A stretch of DNA of 64,000 nt from NCBI GenBank assembly GCA_020854265.1, contig JADZFU010000002.1, positions 1-64,000 on the forward strand, written 5' to 3'. Shown here one piece after another: positions 55,690 to 64,000 of the stretch. A program made the translations under genes and the position numbers. Under the pieces are notes generated by a model. It did no database searches. It saw only the letters and a list, made by a program, of their open reading frames with translations, and had not been told where the DNA came from. How positions within the stretch are numbered: the first letter of the stretch is position 1; each line of letters begins with the position of its first letter. This DNA is from Candidatus Uhrbacteria bacterium. Lineage in GTDB: Bacteria; Patescibacteriota; Patescibacteriia; 2-12-FULL-60-25.

Positions 55690-57411
55690 CTACATTTCGT
55701 CCGGAAGCGGAATACCCAGCAATCCGAGACCCATGGCGAGCGCGTGACGGGACGCGGCGGCAAGACGCAGCCTGCTTTCACGCAAAGAACCCTCGGACTC
55801 TAGAACCGGAACGTCTCGATAAAATGCATTGATGGCTTGGGCTGTTTTCAAGCACCATTGAGCGATGACCGACGGGCGCATTTCGCGCGCCGAGAGCTCG
55901 ATGCGCGTCGGGAAGTCTGCCAAAGCGAGCGCAAGGGATTTTTCCGATTCATGGTCAAATGCATCCGATAAGGCAGCGTCCGTTTCCGGCAACTCCCCTG
56001 CTTTTTTCAAAATGGATGCGAGGCGCGTTGCCGCGTATTGGCAATACGGTCCGGTATCGCCATCAAACGACATGGCCTGTTCAAGATCAAAAGTGAAGAT
56101 TTTATCATTATCCTGTTTGAGCATCCCAAATTTCATGCCGGCCATGGCGAGCGTCCATGCCGTGTGCTCGACTTTTCCTACGGACCAGCCATGTTCTGCG
56201 TGGCGGTCGGTCACCTCCTTGGAGGCATACTTGATTACTTCTTCGCGGAAGGATTGATACGTCACGATATTCCCCTCGCGCGAGGACATGGCACCCGATT
56301 TGAGCGTAACAAATTCGTATCCGATAAATTCGTGCGGGGTTTTGATTCCCATGCGCTTGAGCGTCTCGAAGAGCTGCTTGAAGTAGAACGACTGGCGGTT
56401 ATCGACCAAAATCAAGGAGCGCAAAGCATCCGGATATTCCTCCGCCTTTTTTTCGGCAAGCGCCAAATCCTTGGTTGCATACAGCGATGTCCCGTCGGAT
56501 TTTCGCACGAGAAATACTCCGAGCTTCACGTCTTCAAGATCGACAACCATTGCGCCTTGCGATTCTTTTGCAATGCCTTTTTTTATCAGGTGGTCTACCA
56601 TTTCTTGTCCCCGATCAACGACTTCGGACTCGAGATACTGCCGTTCGATTTTTACGCCGAGATCGTCAAAAATTTCTGCCATCTCGTCCAGAGACCAACG
56701 ACGCGTCTCGAGCCAAAGCGCTTCCCATTCGGGATCATGCGCTTCGAGCTTGCGCTGAACCTCGGACACTTCTTCTTTGTACTCGGGATGCGCTTCGAGC
56801 TCTTGGGATGCCTCGGTATACATCCTGCCCAAAAATTCGCCAGTCTTTACCATTTCCTTTCCGCTCTTTTTGATCCACCACAAACATTTTGCAACATGCG
56901 CACCAACGTCGCCGTGATAGCTGACGGGAATGCATTTCCAGCCGGCATGATTCAGAATCGCATGTAATGATGAGCCAAGCACCAAGTTGCGCAAATGTCC
57001 GACATGGATCTCTTTGTGCGTGTTTGGCTGGGCATATTCCAATACGATTTTCCGGACATCCGAAGGCCGCTCATAGAGTCCGATGGCTCCGTAATTGTTT
57101 CCGGCAACTTCGATATCGCGTATTACGCGGCGTACGGCATCCCCGATACGGAGCGTTGCATTTACATACGGACCGGCAGCCGTAACTGAAATAAAATCCG
57201 AATGCTCCAGCTCCACCTTTGATGCAATATCTTTGGCGATTTCGGCCGGGCTCTTCCCAAAAACTTTTGCCAACTTGAAACAGCCGTATGCCAAATCTCC
57301 CAATTTTTGGTCGGGAGGCGTGACAATGTCTTCGGGACGGATCGATTGCTCGGATGCGTCCGAGAGACGCCGGGCAAAATCGGCTGTCCAAAAATTCCAA
57401 GCGGTACTCAT
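55690..57411 (-). CDS. argS: Arginyl-tRNA synthetase
   Basis: 573 residues. N-terminal Add1-type domain, class I HIGH-type site in YAQPNTHKEIHVGHLRN, DALRP-type anticodon-binding C-terminus (CQYAATRLASILKKA). No canonical KMSKS: the loop reads MSSREGN, normal for many ArgS. Directly follows tyrS on minus. Confidence 0.96.
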   Translation of the reverse strand: MSTAWNFWTADFARRLSDASEQSIRPEDIVTPPDQKLGDLAYGCFKLAKVFGKSPAEIAKDIASKVELEHSDFISVTAAGPYVNATLRIGDAVRRVIRDIEVAGNNYGAIGLYERPSDVRKIVLEYAQPNTHKEIHVGHLRNLVLGSSLHAILNHAGWKCIPVSYHGDVGAHVAKCLWWIKKSGKEMVKTGEFLGRMYTEASQELEAHPEYKEEVSEVQRKLEAHDPEWEALWLETRRWSLDEMAEIFDDLGVKIERQYLESEVVDRGQEMVDHLIKKGIAKESQGAMVVDLEDVKLGVFLVRKSDGTSLYATKDLALAEKKAEEYPDALRSLILVDNRQSFYFKQLFETLKRMGIKTPHEFIGYEFVTLKSGAMSSREGNIVTYQSFREEVIKYASKEVTDRHAEHGWSVGKVEHTAWTLAMAGMKFGMLKQDNDKIFTFDLEQAMSFDGDTGPYCQYAATRLASILKKAGELPETDAALSDAFDHESEKSLALALADFPTRIELSAREMRPSVIAQWCLKTAQAINAFYRDVPVLESEGSLRESRLRLAAASRHALAMGLGLLGIPLPDEM

Positions 57412-57414
57412 ACG

Positions 57415-58629
57415 TTATTTCCGGATACGGACAAAATGGCGCTTGCCTTTTTGGATGAGTACGGGTTCTTCATCGAGTTCGAGTGCGGTTTTTACATCTT
57501 TCATGACTTTATCGTTGACCTTGACTCCGCCCTGCTCGATTTGCCGGCGCGCTTCGGATTTGGATTCGCACAAGCCGCTTTCAACCAAGGCGTCTACAAG
57601 AAGGATTTCCGATTTTTTTAGCCGGACCTCGGGGATCTCTTCCGGCTTTTCGCCTTTCTGATGCACCGATGAAAACTGCGCGGCTGCGGATTCTGCCGCG
57701 TCTTCGCCAAACATCCATGCGACAATACGCTTGGCGAGCTGGTGTTTGAAGACCATTGGATTTTCGCCGGAGGCAATAGCCGTCTTGATATCATGGACTT
57801 CCGAGGCAGGCGCCTGCGTGCAGATTTCAAAACCCGGAATAATCATCGGATCGCTCCAGCTCATGACTTTTCCGTAGGCGTCCTCCGGAGAATCCGTAAA
57901 TGCAATGATATTACCTTCGGTTTTACCCATTTTCTTGCCTGAAGGATCCGCCAAAAGCTTGAGCGCTATTACGATTTTGTCTTTATTTTTTAATCCCTTC
58001 TGCAAATCGCGGCCGGCGAGCATGTTGAATGTCTGGTCATTGCCGCCAATCTCCGCATCCACATCCATGGCAACCGAGTCATACCCCTGCATCAGCGGGT
58101 ACAAAAATTCGTGCAAATGGACGGGCTTGCCTTCGGTGATGCGTTTTTCAAACATGTCACGCTCCACCATTTGTTGGACGGTAAAATGCGAGGCGAGCTC
58201 GACAACCTCGGCAAAACTCATCTTTGCAAGCCAATCGCTATTAAATTTGAGCTCGGCTGCGTTTGGACCGGTAAAGCTGATGATATGCGAAGCCTGCTCT
58301 TTATAGAGCTTGCAGTTGGCGAGCACTTCTTCACGAGACAGCTGCTTGCGTACGGATGATTTGTCGGTCGGATCGCCGATCATGGCTGTAAAATCGCCAA
58401 TCAGCATGATGACTTCGTGGCCAAGCGCCTGCATCTCGGCAAGCTTTTGGAGCTGGAGCGCATGACCCAAGTGAAGGGTCGGACCGGTTGGATCGATGCC
58501 GACATAGACCCGCAGCTTTTCCCCTTTTCGCAAACGCGCACGTACAGCGTCTTTGGATGGATACACATTCTCAACCCCGTGATTCAGGAGCCAGTCGATC
58601 TGTTTTGTATCGGTTGAGACTTTGGGCAT
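57415..58629 (-). CDS. tyrS: Tyrosyl-tRNA synthetase
   Basis: 404 residues. HIGH-type site PTGPTLHLGHALQL, KMSKS-type loop KKMGKTEGN, and a C-terminal S4 RNA-binding domain (about 340-400, SGLCESKSEARRQIEQGGVKVN). The S4-containing TyrZ-like layout is common in CPR. Confidence 0.96.
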   Translation of the reverse strand: MPKVSTDTKQIDWLLNHGVENVYPSKDAVRARLRKGEKLRVYVGIDPTGPTLHLGHALQLQKLAEMQALGHEVIMLIGDFTAMIGDPTDKSSVRKQLSREEVLANCKLYKEQASHIISFTGPNAAELKFNSDWLAKMSFAEVVELASHFTVQQMVERDMFEKRITEGKPVHLHEFLYPLMQGYDSVAMDVDAEIGGNDQTFNMLAGRDLQKGLKNKDKIVIALKLLADPSGKKMGKTEGNIIAFTDSPEDAYGKVMSWSDPMIIPGFEICTQAPASEVHDIKTAIASGENPMVFKHQLAKRIVAWMFGEDAAESAAAQFSSVHQKGEKPEEIPEVRLKKSEILLVDALVESGLCESKSEARRQIEQGGVKVNDKVMKDVKTALELDEEPVLIQKGKRHFVRIRK

Positions 58630-58644
58630 ATTAGTGAGATGATA

Positions 58645-61239
58645 CTACACGCGTTTCTTTAACGCATCGCGCTTGGCTTTTGCTTCTTCGAGCTTGTCCG
58701 ACATGGAGCGGACAACTTGCTCGGGCGCTTTGCTCGTGAAATCAACATTGGAGAGCTTGACCTCGGTTGAGACGATGTAGGTTTCAAGATCGGCCAGTTC
58801 TTTTTCGATTTTGGCTTTTTCTTTTTCGAGATCGACTGCTCCGGCAAGATTCAAGCCGACCGAGATGTGTCCGAGCGCCGTGACGGGCCATCCTTCCGTG
58901 ATTGCATCTACCCGTTCAAAGGCAGATGCGTTCGACAAGCGCTTAACCCACTCGAGGTTCTCGACAACGGTGTTAGCAAATTCATCACTTGTCGTAAAAA
59001 CAAATTCGACTTTCTTTGCCGCTTCAACGCCTTGTTCGGCGCGCAAGCGGCGCATTTCGGTTACCATGTCTCTCAATGCTTCGAACTTAGCTACTGACAT
59101 GCCATCCACCTCAACTTTCGGCCATGTTGCGGTTATAAGCTTCCCCTCTTTGCTGGAAAGCCCCCAAATGTACTCCGTTACGAATGGTAAGAATGGATGC
59201 CATAAACGCAGAAGTGTATCCAGCACTTTTTGAAGAATTTCGGTTTTCCCTTTTTCGACTTTGGCGATTTCCAAATACCAGTCGGCAAGAATGGTCCACG
59301 TAAATTCCCGAAGCTCTTCGGATGCGGAGGAGAATTGCGCCGCATCGAGCTTTTCTGTTACAAACTTCGTCAACTCTGTTAAACGTTGCAAAACCCATTT
59401 ATCTGCCAGAGTTTGTGTTTTTGCCGGAATCGGATCGGCTTCGATTGTTGAGATGATAAAGCGCGAAATATTCCAGATCTTGTTTACGAGATTGCGGCCG
59501 TTCTCGACCTTTTCCATGTAGAATCGGGAATCGTTCCCAGGCGTTGTTCCGCTCAAGATGCTGATACGAAGCGCATCCGTCCCATATTTCTCGATCACGT
59601 CGAGCGGATCTATTCCGTTTCCAGATGACTTGGAAAATTTCTTTCCGTGCTCGTCGCGGACAATGCCGTGAATGTACACGTCCTTGAACGGAATTTGTTC
59701 GAGTGCGTATTCGCTCATCAAAATCATGCGCATCATCCAGAGATACAAAATCTCGTATCCCATCTGCATGAAGCTGGTTGGATGGAAGGTTTTGAGATCG
59801 TTGGTTTTGTCCGGCCAACCAAGCGTCGAGAATGTCCATGAGCCCGAGGAGAACCATGTATCCAGTGTGTCCGGATCTTGCTCCCAGCCATCGCCTTGCG
59901 GCGCTTCGGTGCCGACATGCATTTCATCTGCGCGATACCAGACAGGAATGCGGTGCCCCCACCAAAGCTGACGCGACAAGCACCAGTCGCGGAGATTCTC
60001 GACACGGTCGAGGTAGAGCTTGGCAAAACGGTCCGGCGTAATACGGACATGCTCTCCGACAACGGCTTCACGCATCAAATCGCGCAGGGTTTTTCCGCGG
60101 GATGGAATCACCTTGTTCATGTCGAGCCACCACTGGGTCATCGGAATCGCTTCGATCACATCGCCATAACGGTCGGATGTGCCGACGCTTTGGACAATCT
60201 CCTCCTCTTTTTCGAGAAGATCGTTTTTCTTGAGCCATGCGACAAATTTTTCACGTGCCTGCTCGACGGATAAACCCGCATACTCGCTCCCCGCTTCTTG
60301 GGTCATCTTTCCGTCCGGACCGATGACCGGTATGAGATTGATCGGTTCGCCTTTGGCTTTTTGTTTTTCGAACATCGCAAAATCGATGGCGCTATGCGCA
60401 GGCGTGACTCCGAGTGCGCCGGTTCCGAATTCCGGGTCAACGCTTTCATCGGCAATGATTTTTATTTCTAACGGCTTGGCGGCTCCGACGTCCACGGTGA
60501 ATGTCTGGCCAATCAATTTTTTATAGCGTGCATCTTTTGGATGGACAGCTACCGCCGTATCGCCAAGTTTGGTTTCCGGACGCGTGCTCGCGATGGTGAT
60601 CGGGAAATCTTTCGAATATTTGAACGTGTATATCTTGGCCGGGCGTTCTACATGCTCGATTTCGTCGTCGGATGCCGTGCTCTGTCCTTTGACGGACCAG
60701 TTCACGACTCGATAGCCGCGGTAAATAAGCCCGTCATTGTACATGCGGACGAATAACTCTCGCACGGCGCGGTTCCGATCTTCGTCAAACGTATACGCCA
60801 AGCGAGACCAATCGGCCGATGATCCCATTTTTCGGATTTGATTGATGATGGTGGCTTTTGACTCTTCGGCGAATTCCCGGATTCTTTCAACCAGTTTTTC
60901 GCGTCCGAGCTCACGACGCGGATCCTTCATGCCTTCAGCCATGAGCATCTTCTCGACTTTTGCTTGCGTGGCAATAGCCGCGTGGTCGGTTCCCGGAAGC
61001 AGCAAGGTCTTTTTTCCGCGCATGCGCTGGAAACGGATCATGGTGTCCATGATGGACTGTTCAAGCGAATGCCCTAAATGAAGCACGCCGGTGACATTCG
61101 GCGGCGGCATCATGATGGAATATGGCTCGCCAGAACGCGTATCAGGATTGAATGCGCCCGAGGCTTCCCATGAAGCGTAGATTTTGTCCTCGACACCCGA
61201 GGCCTCATAGGCCTTTGGCCACTCCTGAGATCCAGACAT
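58645..61239 (-). CDS. valS: Valyl-tRNA synthetase
   Basis: 864 residues. HIGH as PPPNVTGVLHLGH, editing domain in the middle, KMSKS-type loop as KKFSKSSGN, anticodon-binding domain and the C-terminal coiled-coil arm (about 800-864). TTGGCA (61279-61274), 17 bases, TAAGCT (61256-61251); the ATG is 11 bases past the -10, so nearly leaderless. Confidence 0.97.
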   Translation of the reverse strand: MSGSQEWPKAYEASGVEDKIYASWEASGAFNPDTRSGEPYSIMMPPPNVTGVLHLGHSLEQSIMDTMIRFQRMRGKKTLLLPGTDHAAIATQAKVEKMLMAEGMKDPRRELGREKLVERIREFAEESKATIINQIRKMGSSADWSRLAYTFDEDRNRAVRELFVRMYNDGLIYRGYRVVNWSVKGQSTASDDEIEHVERPAKIYTFKYSKDFPITIASTRPETKLGDTAVAVHPKDARYKKLIGQTFTVDVGAAKPLEIKIIADESVDPEFGTGALGVTPAHSAIDFAMFEKQKAKGEPINLIPVIGPDGKMTQEAGSEYAGLSVEQAREKFVAWLKKNDLLEKEEEIVQSVGTSDRYGDVIEAIPMTQWWLDMNKVIPSRGKTLRDLMREAVVGEHVRITPDRFAKLYLDRVENLRDWCLSRQLWWGHRIPVWYRADEMHVGTEAPQGDGWEQDPDTLDTWFSSGSWTFSTLGWPDKTNDLKTFHPTSFMQMGYEILYLWMMRMILMSEYALEQIPFKDVYIHGIVRDEHGKKFSKSSGNGIDPLDVIEKYGTDALRISILSGTTPGNDSRFYMEKVENGRNLVNKIWNISRFIISTIEADPIPAKTQTLADKWVLQRLTELTKFVTEKLDAAQFSSASEELREFTWTILADWYLEIAKVEKGKTEILQKVLDTLLRLWHPFLPFVTEYIWGLSSKEGKLITATWPKVEVDGMSVAKFEALRDMVTEMRRLRAEQGVEAAKKVEFVFTTSDEFANTVVENLEWVKRLSNASAFERVDAITEGWPVTALGHISVGLNLAGAVDLEKEKAKIEKELADLETYIVSTEVKLSNVDFTSKAPEQVVRSMSDKLEEAKAKRDALKKRV

Positions 61240-61250
61240 AGAATGACCTA

Positions 61251-61334
61251 AGCTTAGCGAAGAAATTTGGTTTTGCCAATAACCTTTAACAAAACCGTCA
61301 ATGGTTTGACATCTTTATAAATCTTGGCTAATTT
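61251..61334. promoter_or_regulatory. Divergent leaderless promoters of valS(-) and 61347(+)
   Basis: Minus: TTGGCA (61279-61274), 17 bases, TAAGCT (61256-61251). Plus: TTGACA (61306-61311), 17 bases, TAATTT (61329-61334), with the ATG 12 bases later. Confidence 0.65.
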
Positions 61335-61346
61335 AGTGGATCAGTT

Positions 61347-62480
61347 ATGGCTCTACGCCCAGAACAACAGGCAGTTGAACTGATCAGCCGCGCAAAGAAT
61401 ATTTTGATCACGACGCGTGAACACGCGTCGACGGATTCGCTTTCCTCGGCCGTTGCCATGGGTTTGGTGTTAAAAAAGCTCAATAAGACTTTTGATATTT
61501 GCGTCCCCGGTTACGATGCGGCCGCACATCCCGCTTTTTTGCCCAAGCTTGATATCCGCCATAAACCGGGTGCCATGCGTGCATTCCATATCTCGCTTGA
61601 TGTACGCGAGACTCCGCTCTCGGAGCTTTTGTACGATGTAAAGGATGGCAAGCTTGAAATTACCCTTGTTCCAAAACAGGGCGATTGGATGCCAAAAGAT
61701 GTCGCATTCAAACATGGGGATGACCGATACGATTTGATTATTGCCCTCGATTCGCCTGATATGGCGTCGCTCGGAGACATTGCGAAGAATCAAGCGGATT
61801 TTGTGTACCGCACCACCATCATCAATATCGACCATAGCGCCGCCAATGAGGCTTGGGGACAGGTGAATCTCGTGGACTTGAACGCGGTCTCAACGAGCGA
61901 GGTATTGTTTACGTTCTTGCAGGGCTGGAACAAGAGCTTTATCGATGAAGCGCTCGCCACTTCCCTTTTGGCCGGCATGATTTCCAAAACAAAAGGGTTC
62001 CGCACTCAGAATGTCACTCCCAAAACGCTTAAGACATCCTCGGAGCTCGTTACGCTCGGTGCGAAACGCGGCGATATCGTATCCGCTTTGTGGCGCACGC
62101 AATCGATTGCGAATCTCAAGCTTTGGGGACGCGTGCTCTCGCGTTTGGAGCAGGACCGAGAACTCGGATTGGTCTGGTCCATTCTCGGCGAAAGCGATTT
62201 TTTGGAAGCCGGGGCAAAAGCCGATGCCTTGGAAGGAGTTGTTGACGAGCTGATCTCGTATGCACCGGAGGCAAAGACGGTTCTATTGGCCGTCAAAAAA
62301 ACCGACGGCTTGCATGTACATGTTTTTGCACAAGCTCCCCGCTCGGCAGCCGAGCTTGCCCGTGTCTTTGAGGGCAGCGGCAACCGCGAGCGCGCCTTGT
62401 TTATTTCGCGCGAGAACGCTTCGCCAAACGAGACGATGAAGAAGATTTTGGAGCGGATGCGCGGCTCGCTCGCTGTCTAA
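61347..62480 (+). CDS. DHH-type phosphoesterase-like protein, degenerate
   Basis: 377 residues with the layout of NrnA/DHH phosphoesterases: HASTDSLSSAVAMG replaces the usual DxDxxxS motif, IALDSPD keeps one Asp, and INIDHSAANEAWG stands where DHHxxN is expected (second His is Ser). Several metal ligands are therefore lost and catalysis is doubtful; a binding or structural role is possible. Its last 80 bases overlap the opposing SpoU gene. Confidence 0.7.
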   Translation: MALRPEQQAVELISRAKNILITTREHASTDSLSSAVAMGLVLKKLNKTFDICVPGYDAAAHPAFLPKLDIRHKPGAMRAFHISLDVRETPLSELLYDVKDGKLEITLVPKQGDWMPKDVAFKHGDDRYDLIIALDSPDMASLGDIAKNQADFVYRTTIINIDHSAANEAWGQVNLVDLNAVSTSEVLFTFLQGWNKSFIDEALATSLLAGMISKTKGFRTQNVTPKTLKTSSELVTLGAKRGDIVSALWRTQSIANLKLWGRVLSRLEQDRELGLVWSILGESDFLEAGAKADALEGVVDELISYAPEAKTVLLAVKKTDGLHVHVFAQAPRSAAELARVFEGSGNRERALFISRENASPNETMKKILERMRGSLAV

Positions 62481-62940
62481 ACGCTTCATAGAGCAAAAGC
62501 GCGGCAGCGACCGAAACATTAAAGCTTTGCACAAAGCCGACCATCGGAATCACCAGATTCAGGTCGGCTTTTTTGGATAATTGATCGGATACGCCGTCAT
62601 GCTCATTCCCGATGACGATGGCGACAGGAGCGGCGAGATCCGCCTTGGCAGGATCAATGGCAGAACCCGTGAGCTTGGTTACCGCAATTTTGAATTTTTT
62701 CTTTTTGAGATAGGAGGCCAGCTTTGCAACCGAATCCCATTTGGTGATCTTGAGCCATTTGGCCGCCGAGGCGGCGGACTTTGAGCGGAGCTCGCGATTT
62801 TTTGGAGCTTTATTGACGGTATACAAAAGATGCACCTCCCCTACTCCAAATGCATCGCAAGAACGGAGGATGGCCCCGACATTGTGCGGGTCATCGACAT
62901 TTTCAAGCACAATCGCCAGCGTTTTTTGCCGCTGGGACAT
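62401..62940 (-). CDS. SpoU/TrmH-family RNA 2'-O-methyltransferase
   Basis: 179 residues from the ATG at 62940, ten bases after TAAAAT; an alternative ATG at 62976 gives 191. SPOUT motifs: NVDDPHNVGAILRSCDAFG (motif 1), IGNEHDGVS (motif 2), IPMVGFVQSFNVSVAAALLLYEAFRQ (motif 3). SAM-dependent methylation of tRNA or rRNA ribose; the Q in place of the usual S after GFV is slightly unusual. Basic, Ser-rich tail overlapping the convergent DHH-type gene. Confidence 0.88.
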   Translation of the reverse strand: MSQRQKTLAIVLENVDDPHNVGAILRSCDAFGVGEVHLLYTVNKAPKNRELRSKSAASAAKWLKITKWDSVAKLASYLKKKKFKIAVTKLTGSAIDPAKADLAAPVAIVIGNEHDGVSDQLSKKADLNLVIPMVGFVQSFNVSVAAALLLYEAFRQRASRASAPKSSSSSRLAKRSRAK

Positions 62941-62953
62941 GACTTGCTCTATT

Positions 62954-63256
62954 TTATGCTGTCGGTTCGGCGTCATTGATCAACTGTTTAAGACTGTAGA
63001 GCGCGGCCAGCGTCATATCTGCGCGATCCATCAGCGAGAATGCGTAATTGCGAACGGCGCCATAAGACTCATATCTTTCGTCAACCATATAATCACCCGG
63101 ACTGCCGGCCATATCATCGATCTTGGAGACCATCTCCATGCATTGGGCGAATACTGCCTCAGCGCGAGTAATCTCGGCGTCAATCACCTGCTCGACCGAA
63201 GGCTTTTCAGATTCGGGCGCAGGCGGAAACGGATTGCGGAACATTTTTTCTGACAT
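62954..63256 (-). CDS. Uncharacterised small acidic protein
   Basis: 100 residues, acidic, mostly helical after residue 20, no motif known. One base after the 63485 gene's stop and probably on one transcript with it and the methyltransferase. Confidence 0.6.
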   Translation of the reverse strand: MSEKMFRNPFPPAPESEKPSVEQVIDAEITRAEAVFAQCMEMVSKIDDMAGSPGDYMVDERYESYGAVRNYAFSLMDRADMTLAALYSLKQLINDAEPTA

Positions 63257-63257
63257 A

Positions 63258-63485
63258 TCAGTTTCCTTGCTGGATCTGCCGATGGATCCAGTCGAGGCGC
63301 GAGAGCCCGTCGCCTTTGGGCGCGCGTTCCATCAAATTTTTTAAACGGTCTACCTCGACGCCAAGATGCTTGATCTCGGAAGTGATGGCATGGGCTTTGG
63401 CGCTGATGGCCGAAAGCGTGCTCTGCCGATGCGTATTAGGCATGGAGGAGAGCTGGCGGGCGACCTTATTGGACTTCGGCATCAT
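63258..63485 (-). CDS. Uncharacterised small helical protein
   Basis: 75 residues from the ATG at 63485 (an in-frame ATG at 63497 lies at the predicted -10). Basic and helical, heptad-like at about residues 25-55. First gene of the minus-strand run. No family. Confidence 0.55.
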   Translation of the reverse strand: MMPKSNKVARQLSSMPNTHRQSTLSAISAKAHAITSEIKHLGVEVDRLKNLMERAPKGDGLSRLDWIHRQIQQGN

Positions 63486-63496
63486 AACCTTGCACA

Positions 63497-63503
63497 TATT
63501 CTA
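63497..63503. promoter_or_regulatory. Shared, symmetric -10 for opposite genes
   Basis: TATTCT on plus (63497-63502) and TAGAAT on minus (63503-63498) overlap almost fully. Plus ATG 63514 and minus ATG 63485 lie 11-12 bases away on either side. Confidence 0.45.
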
Positions 63504-63513
63504 GCTGACAGGC

Positions 63514-63993
63514 ATGATCGTGACGAAGTTTATGTCAACCATTATCGACCAAGACGCTACATATGTAGCCGCTATCAAGAACAGTATCGGCAGCAAACAG
63601 TTCCGCAACTTGTTTGCGGACGTTGACGGCAAGCGCATGGATTTGACCGAGAACGGACGCTTGGCCTGTGCCTTTTACGTATCGTGGATCCTGTTTCATT
63701 TCGGATACCTCAAAGACCCGCATGTTACGGTAGACGGAACGGTAAAGGATCTCCGAGCGAACGGATGGGTGGATACGGAAGATCCGAAAGAAGGCGATGT
63801 GCTCGTATGGGAGCCGACCATGGACCATGATCCGGAGCAGCCGCACCAGCATATTGGTTTTTATTTGGGAAATGGCCGCGCCGCGAGCAATAGCTCAAAA
63901 CTCGGAGAAATCTTCGAGCACGACTCTACTTTTGAAGGGAAACGACGGTTGATTTCAATTCTTTCCAGACCGGCTCAGACCCAATCTCGTTAA
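63514..63993 (+). CDS. NlpC/P60 or CHAP-like cysteine peptidase
   Basis: 159 residues. ACAFYVSWILFHFG (catalytic Cys near residue 52 in a helix), EGDVLVWEP, and HQHIGFYLGNGRAASNS (catalytic His) follow the papain-like NlpC/CHAP order. No signal peptide, so it may act inside the cell or be released otherwise. ATG 63514 is preferred from the -10; ATG 63532 is possible. Confidence 0.7.
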   Translation: MIVTKFMSTIIDQDATYVAAIKNSIGSKQFRNLFADVDGKRMDLTENGRLACAFYVSWILFHFGYLKDPHVTVDGTVKDLRANGWVDTEDPKEGDVLVWEPTMDHDPEQPHQHIGFYLGNGRAASNSSKLGEIFEHDSTFEGKRRLISILSRPAQTQSR

Positions 63994-64000
63994 ACGAAAG

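Overview
The window looks like a chromosomal segment of a Patescibacteria (CPR)-type bacterium of middling GC. This is inferred from the gene set and gene order; no rRNA is present to confirm it. Two kinds of DNA alternate.

(1) Compact housekeeping operons. On the plus strand: dnaE; a beta-CASP nuclease, EamA transporter and glycoside hydrolase run with ATGA overlaps; typA; a DEDD exonuclease; a TSCPD-domain protein with nrdB and nrdA behind tandem NrdR boxes; a TrmB-like regulator; rmuC, a DUF218 protein and an ABC-2 exporter; and a DHH-type protein. On the minus strand: a cell-wall and shape block (mreB, mreC, mreD, PBP2, greA, lysS, serS, alr, ddl, ftsQ), a RecB-like helicase-nuclease, tgt, a VTT membrane protein, tRNA-Val and tRNA-Leu, bactofilin, argS, tyrS, valS and a SpoU methyltransferase. 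Several first genes of these operons start only a few bases after the predicted transcription start, so they look leaderless.

(2) Single-gene cassettes scattered between the operons. Each has its own TTGACA promoter or long leader, a strong Shine-Dalgarno sequence, visibly C/G-ending codons and its own intrinsic terminator. Examples are an Fe-S DinG-type helicase, a phage-like protein, two lipoproteins, a TraB/TIKI-like protein and about ten unknowns. Some cassettes encode no normal protein. Bases 1-345 and 3570-4470 hold a tandem array of short ORF-free transcription units whose terminator/-35 modules are nearly identical while the inserts between them are unrelated. Three further loci (13975-16105, 26377-26810 minus, 26890-27640) carry long, hairpin-rich RNA with tiny Shine-Dalgarno-led ORFs, and three copies of one twin-hairpin motif occur in two of them.

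The two most unusual things here are the array of individually terminated small transcripts and the long structured leaders that share the twin-hairpin motif. No integrase, transposase, CRISPR array or cas gene was seen. All promoters, terminators and RNAs are read by eye. Transcript starts are estimates (about 7 bases after the -10), and protein family calls rest on motif recognition without a database search.
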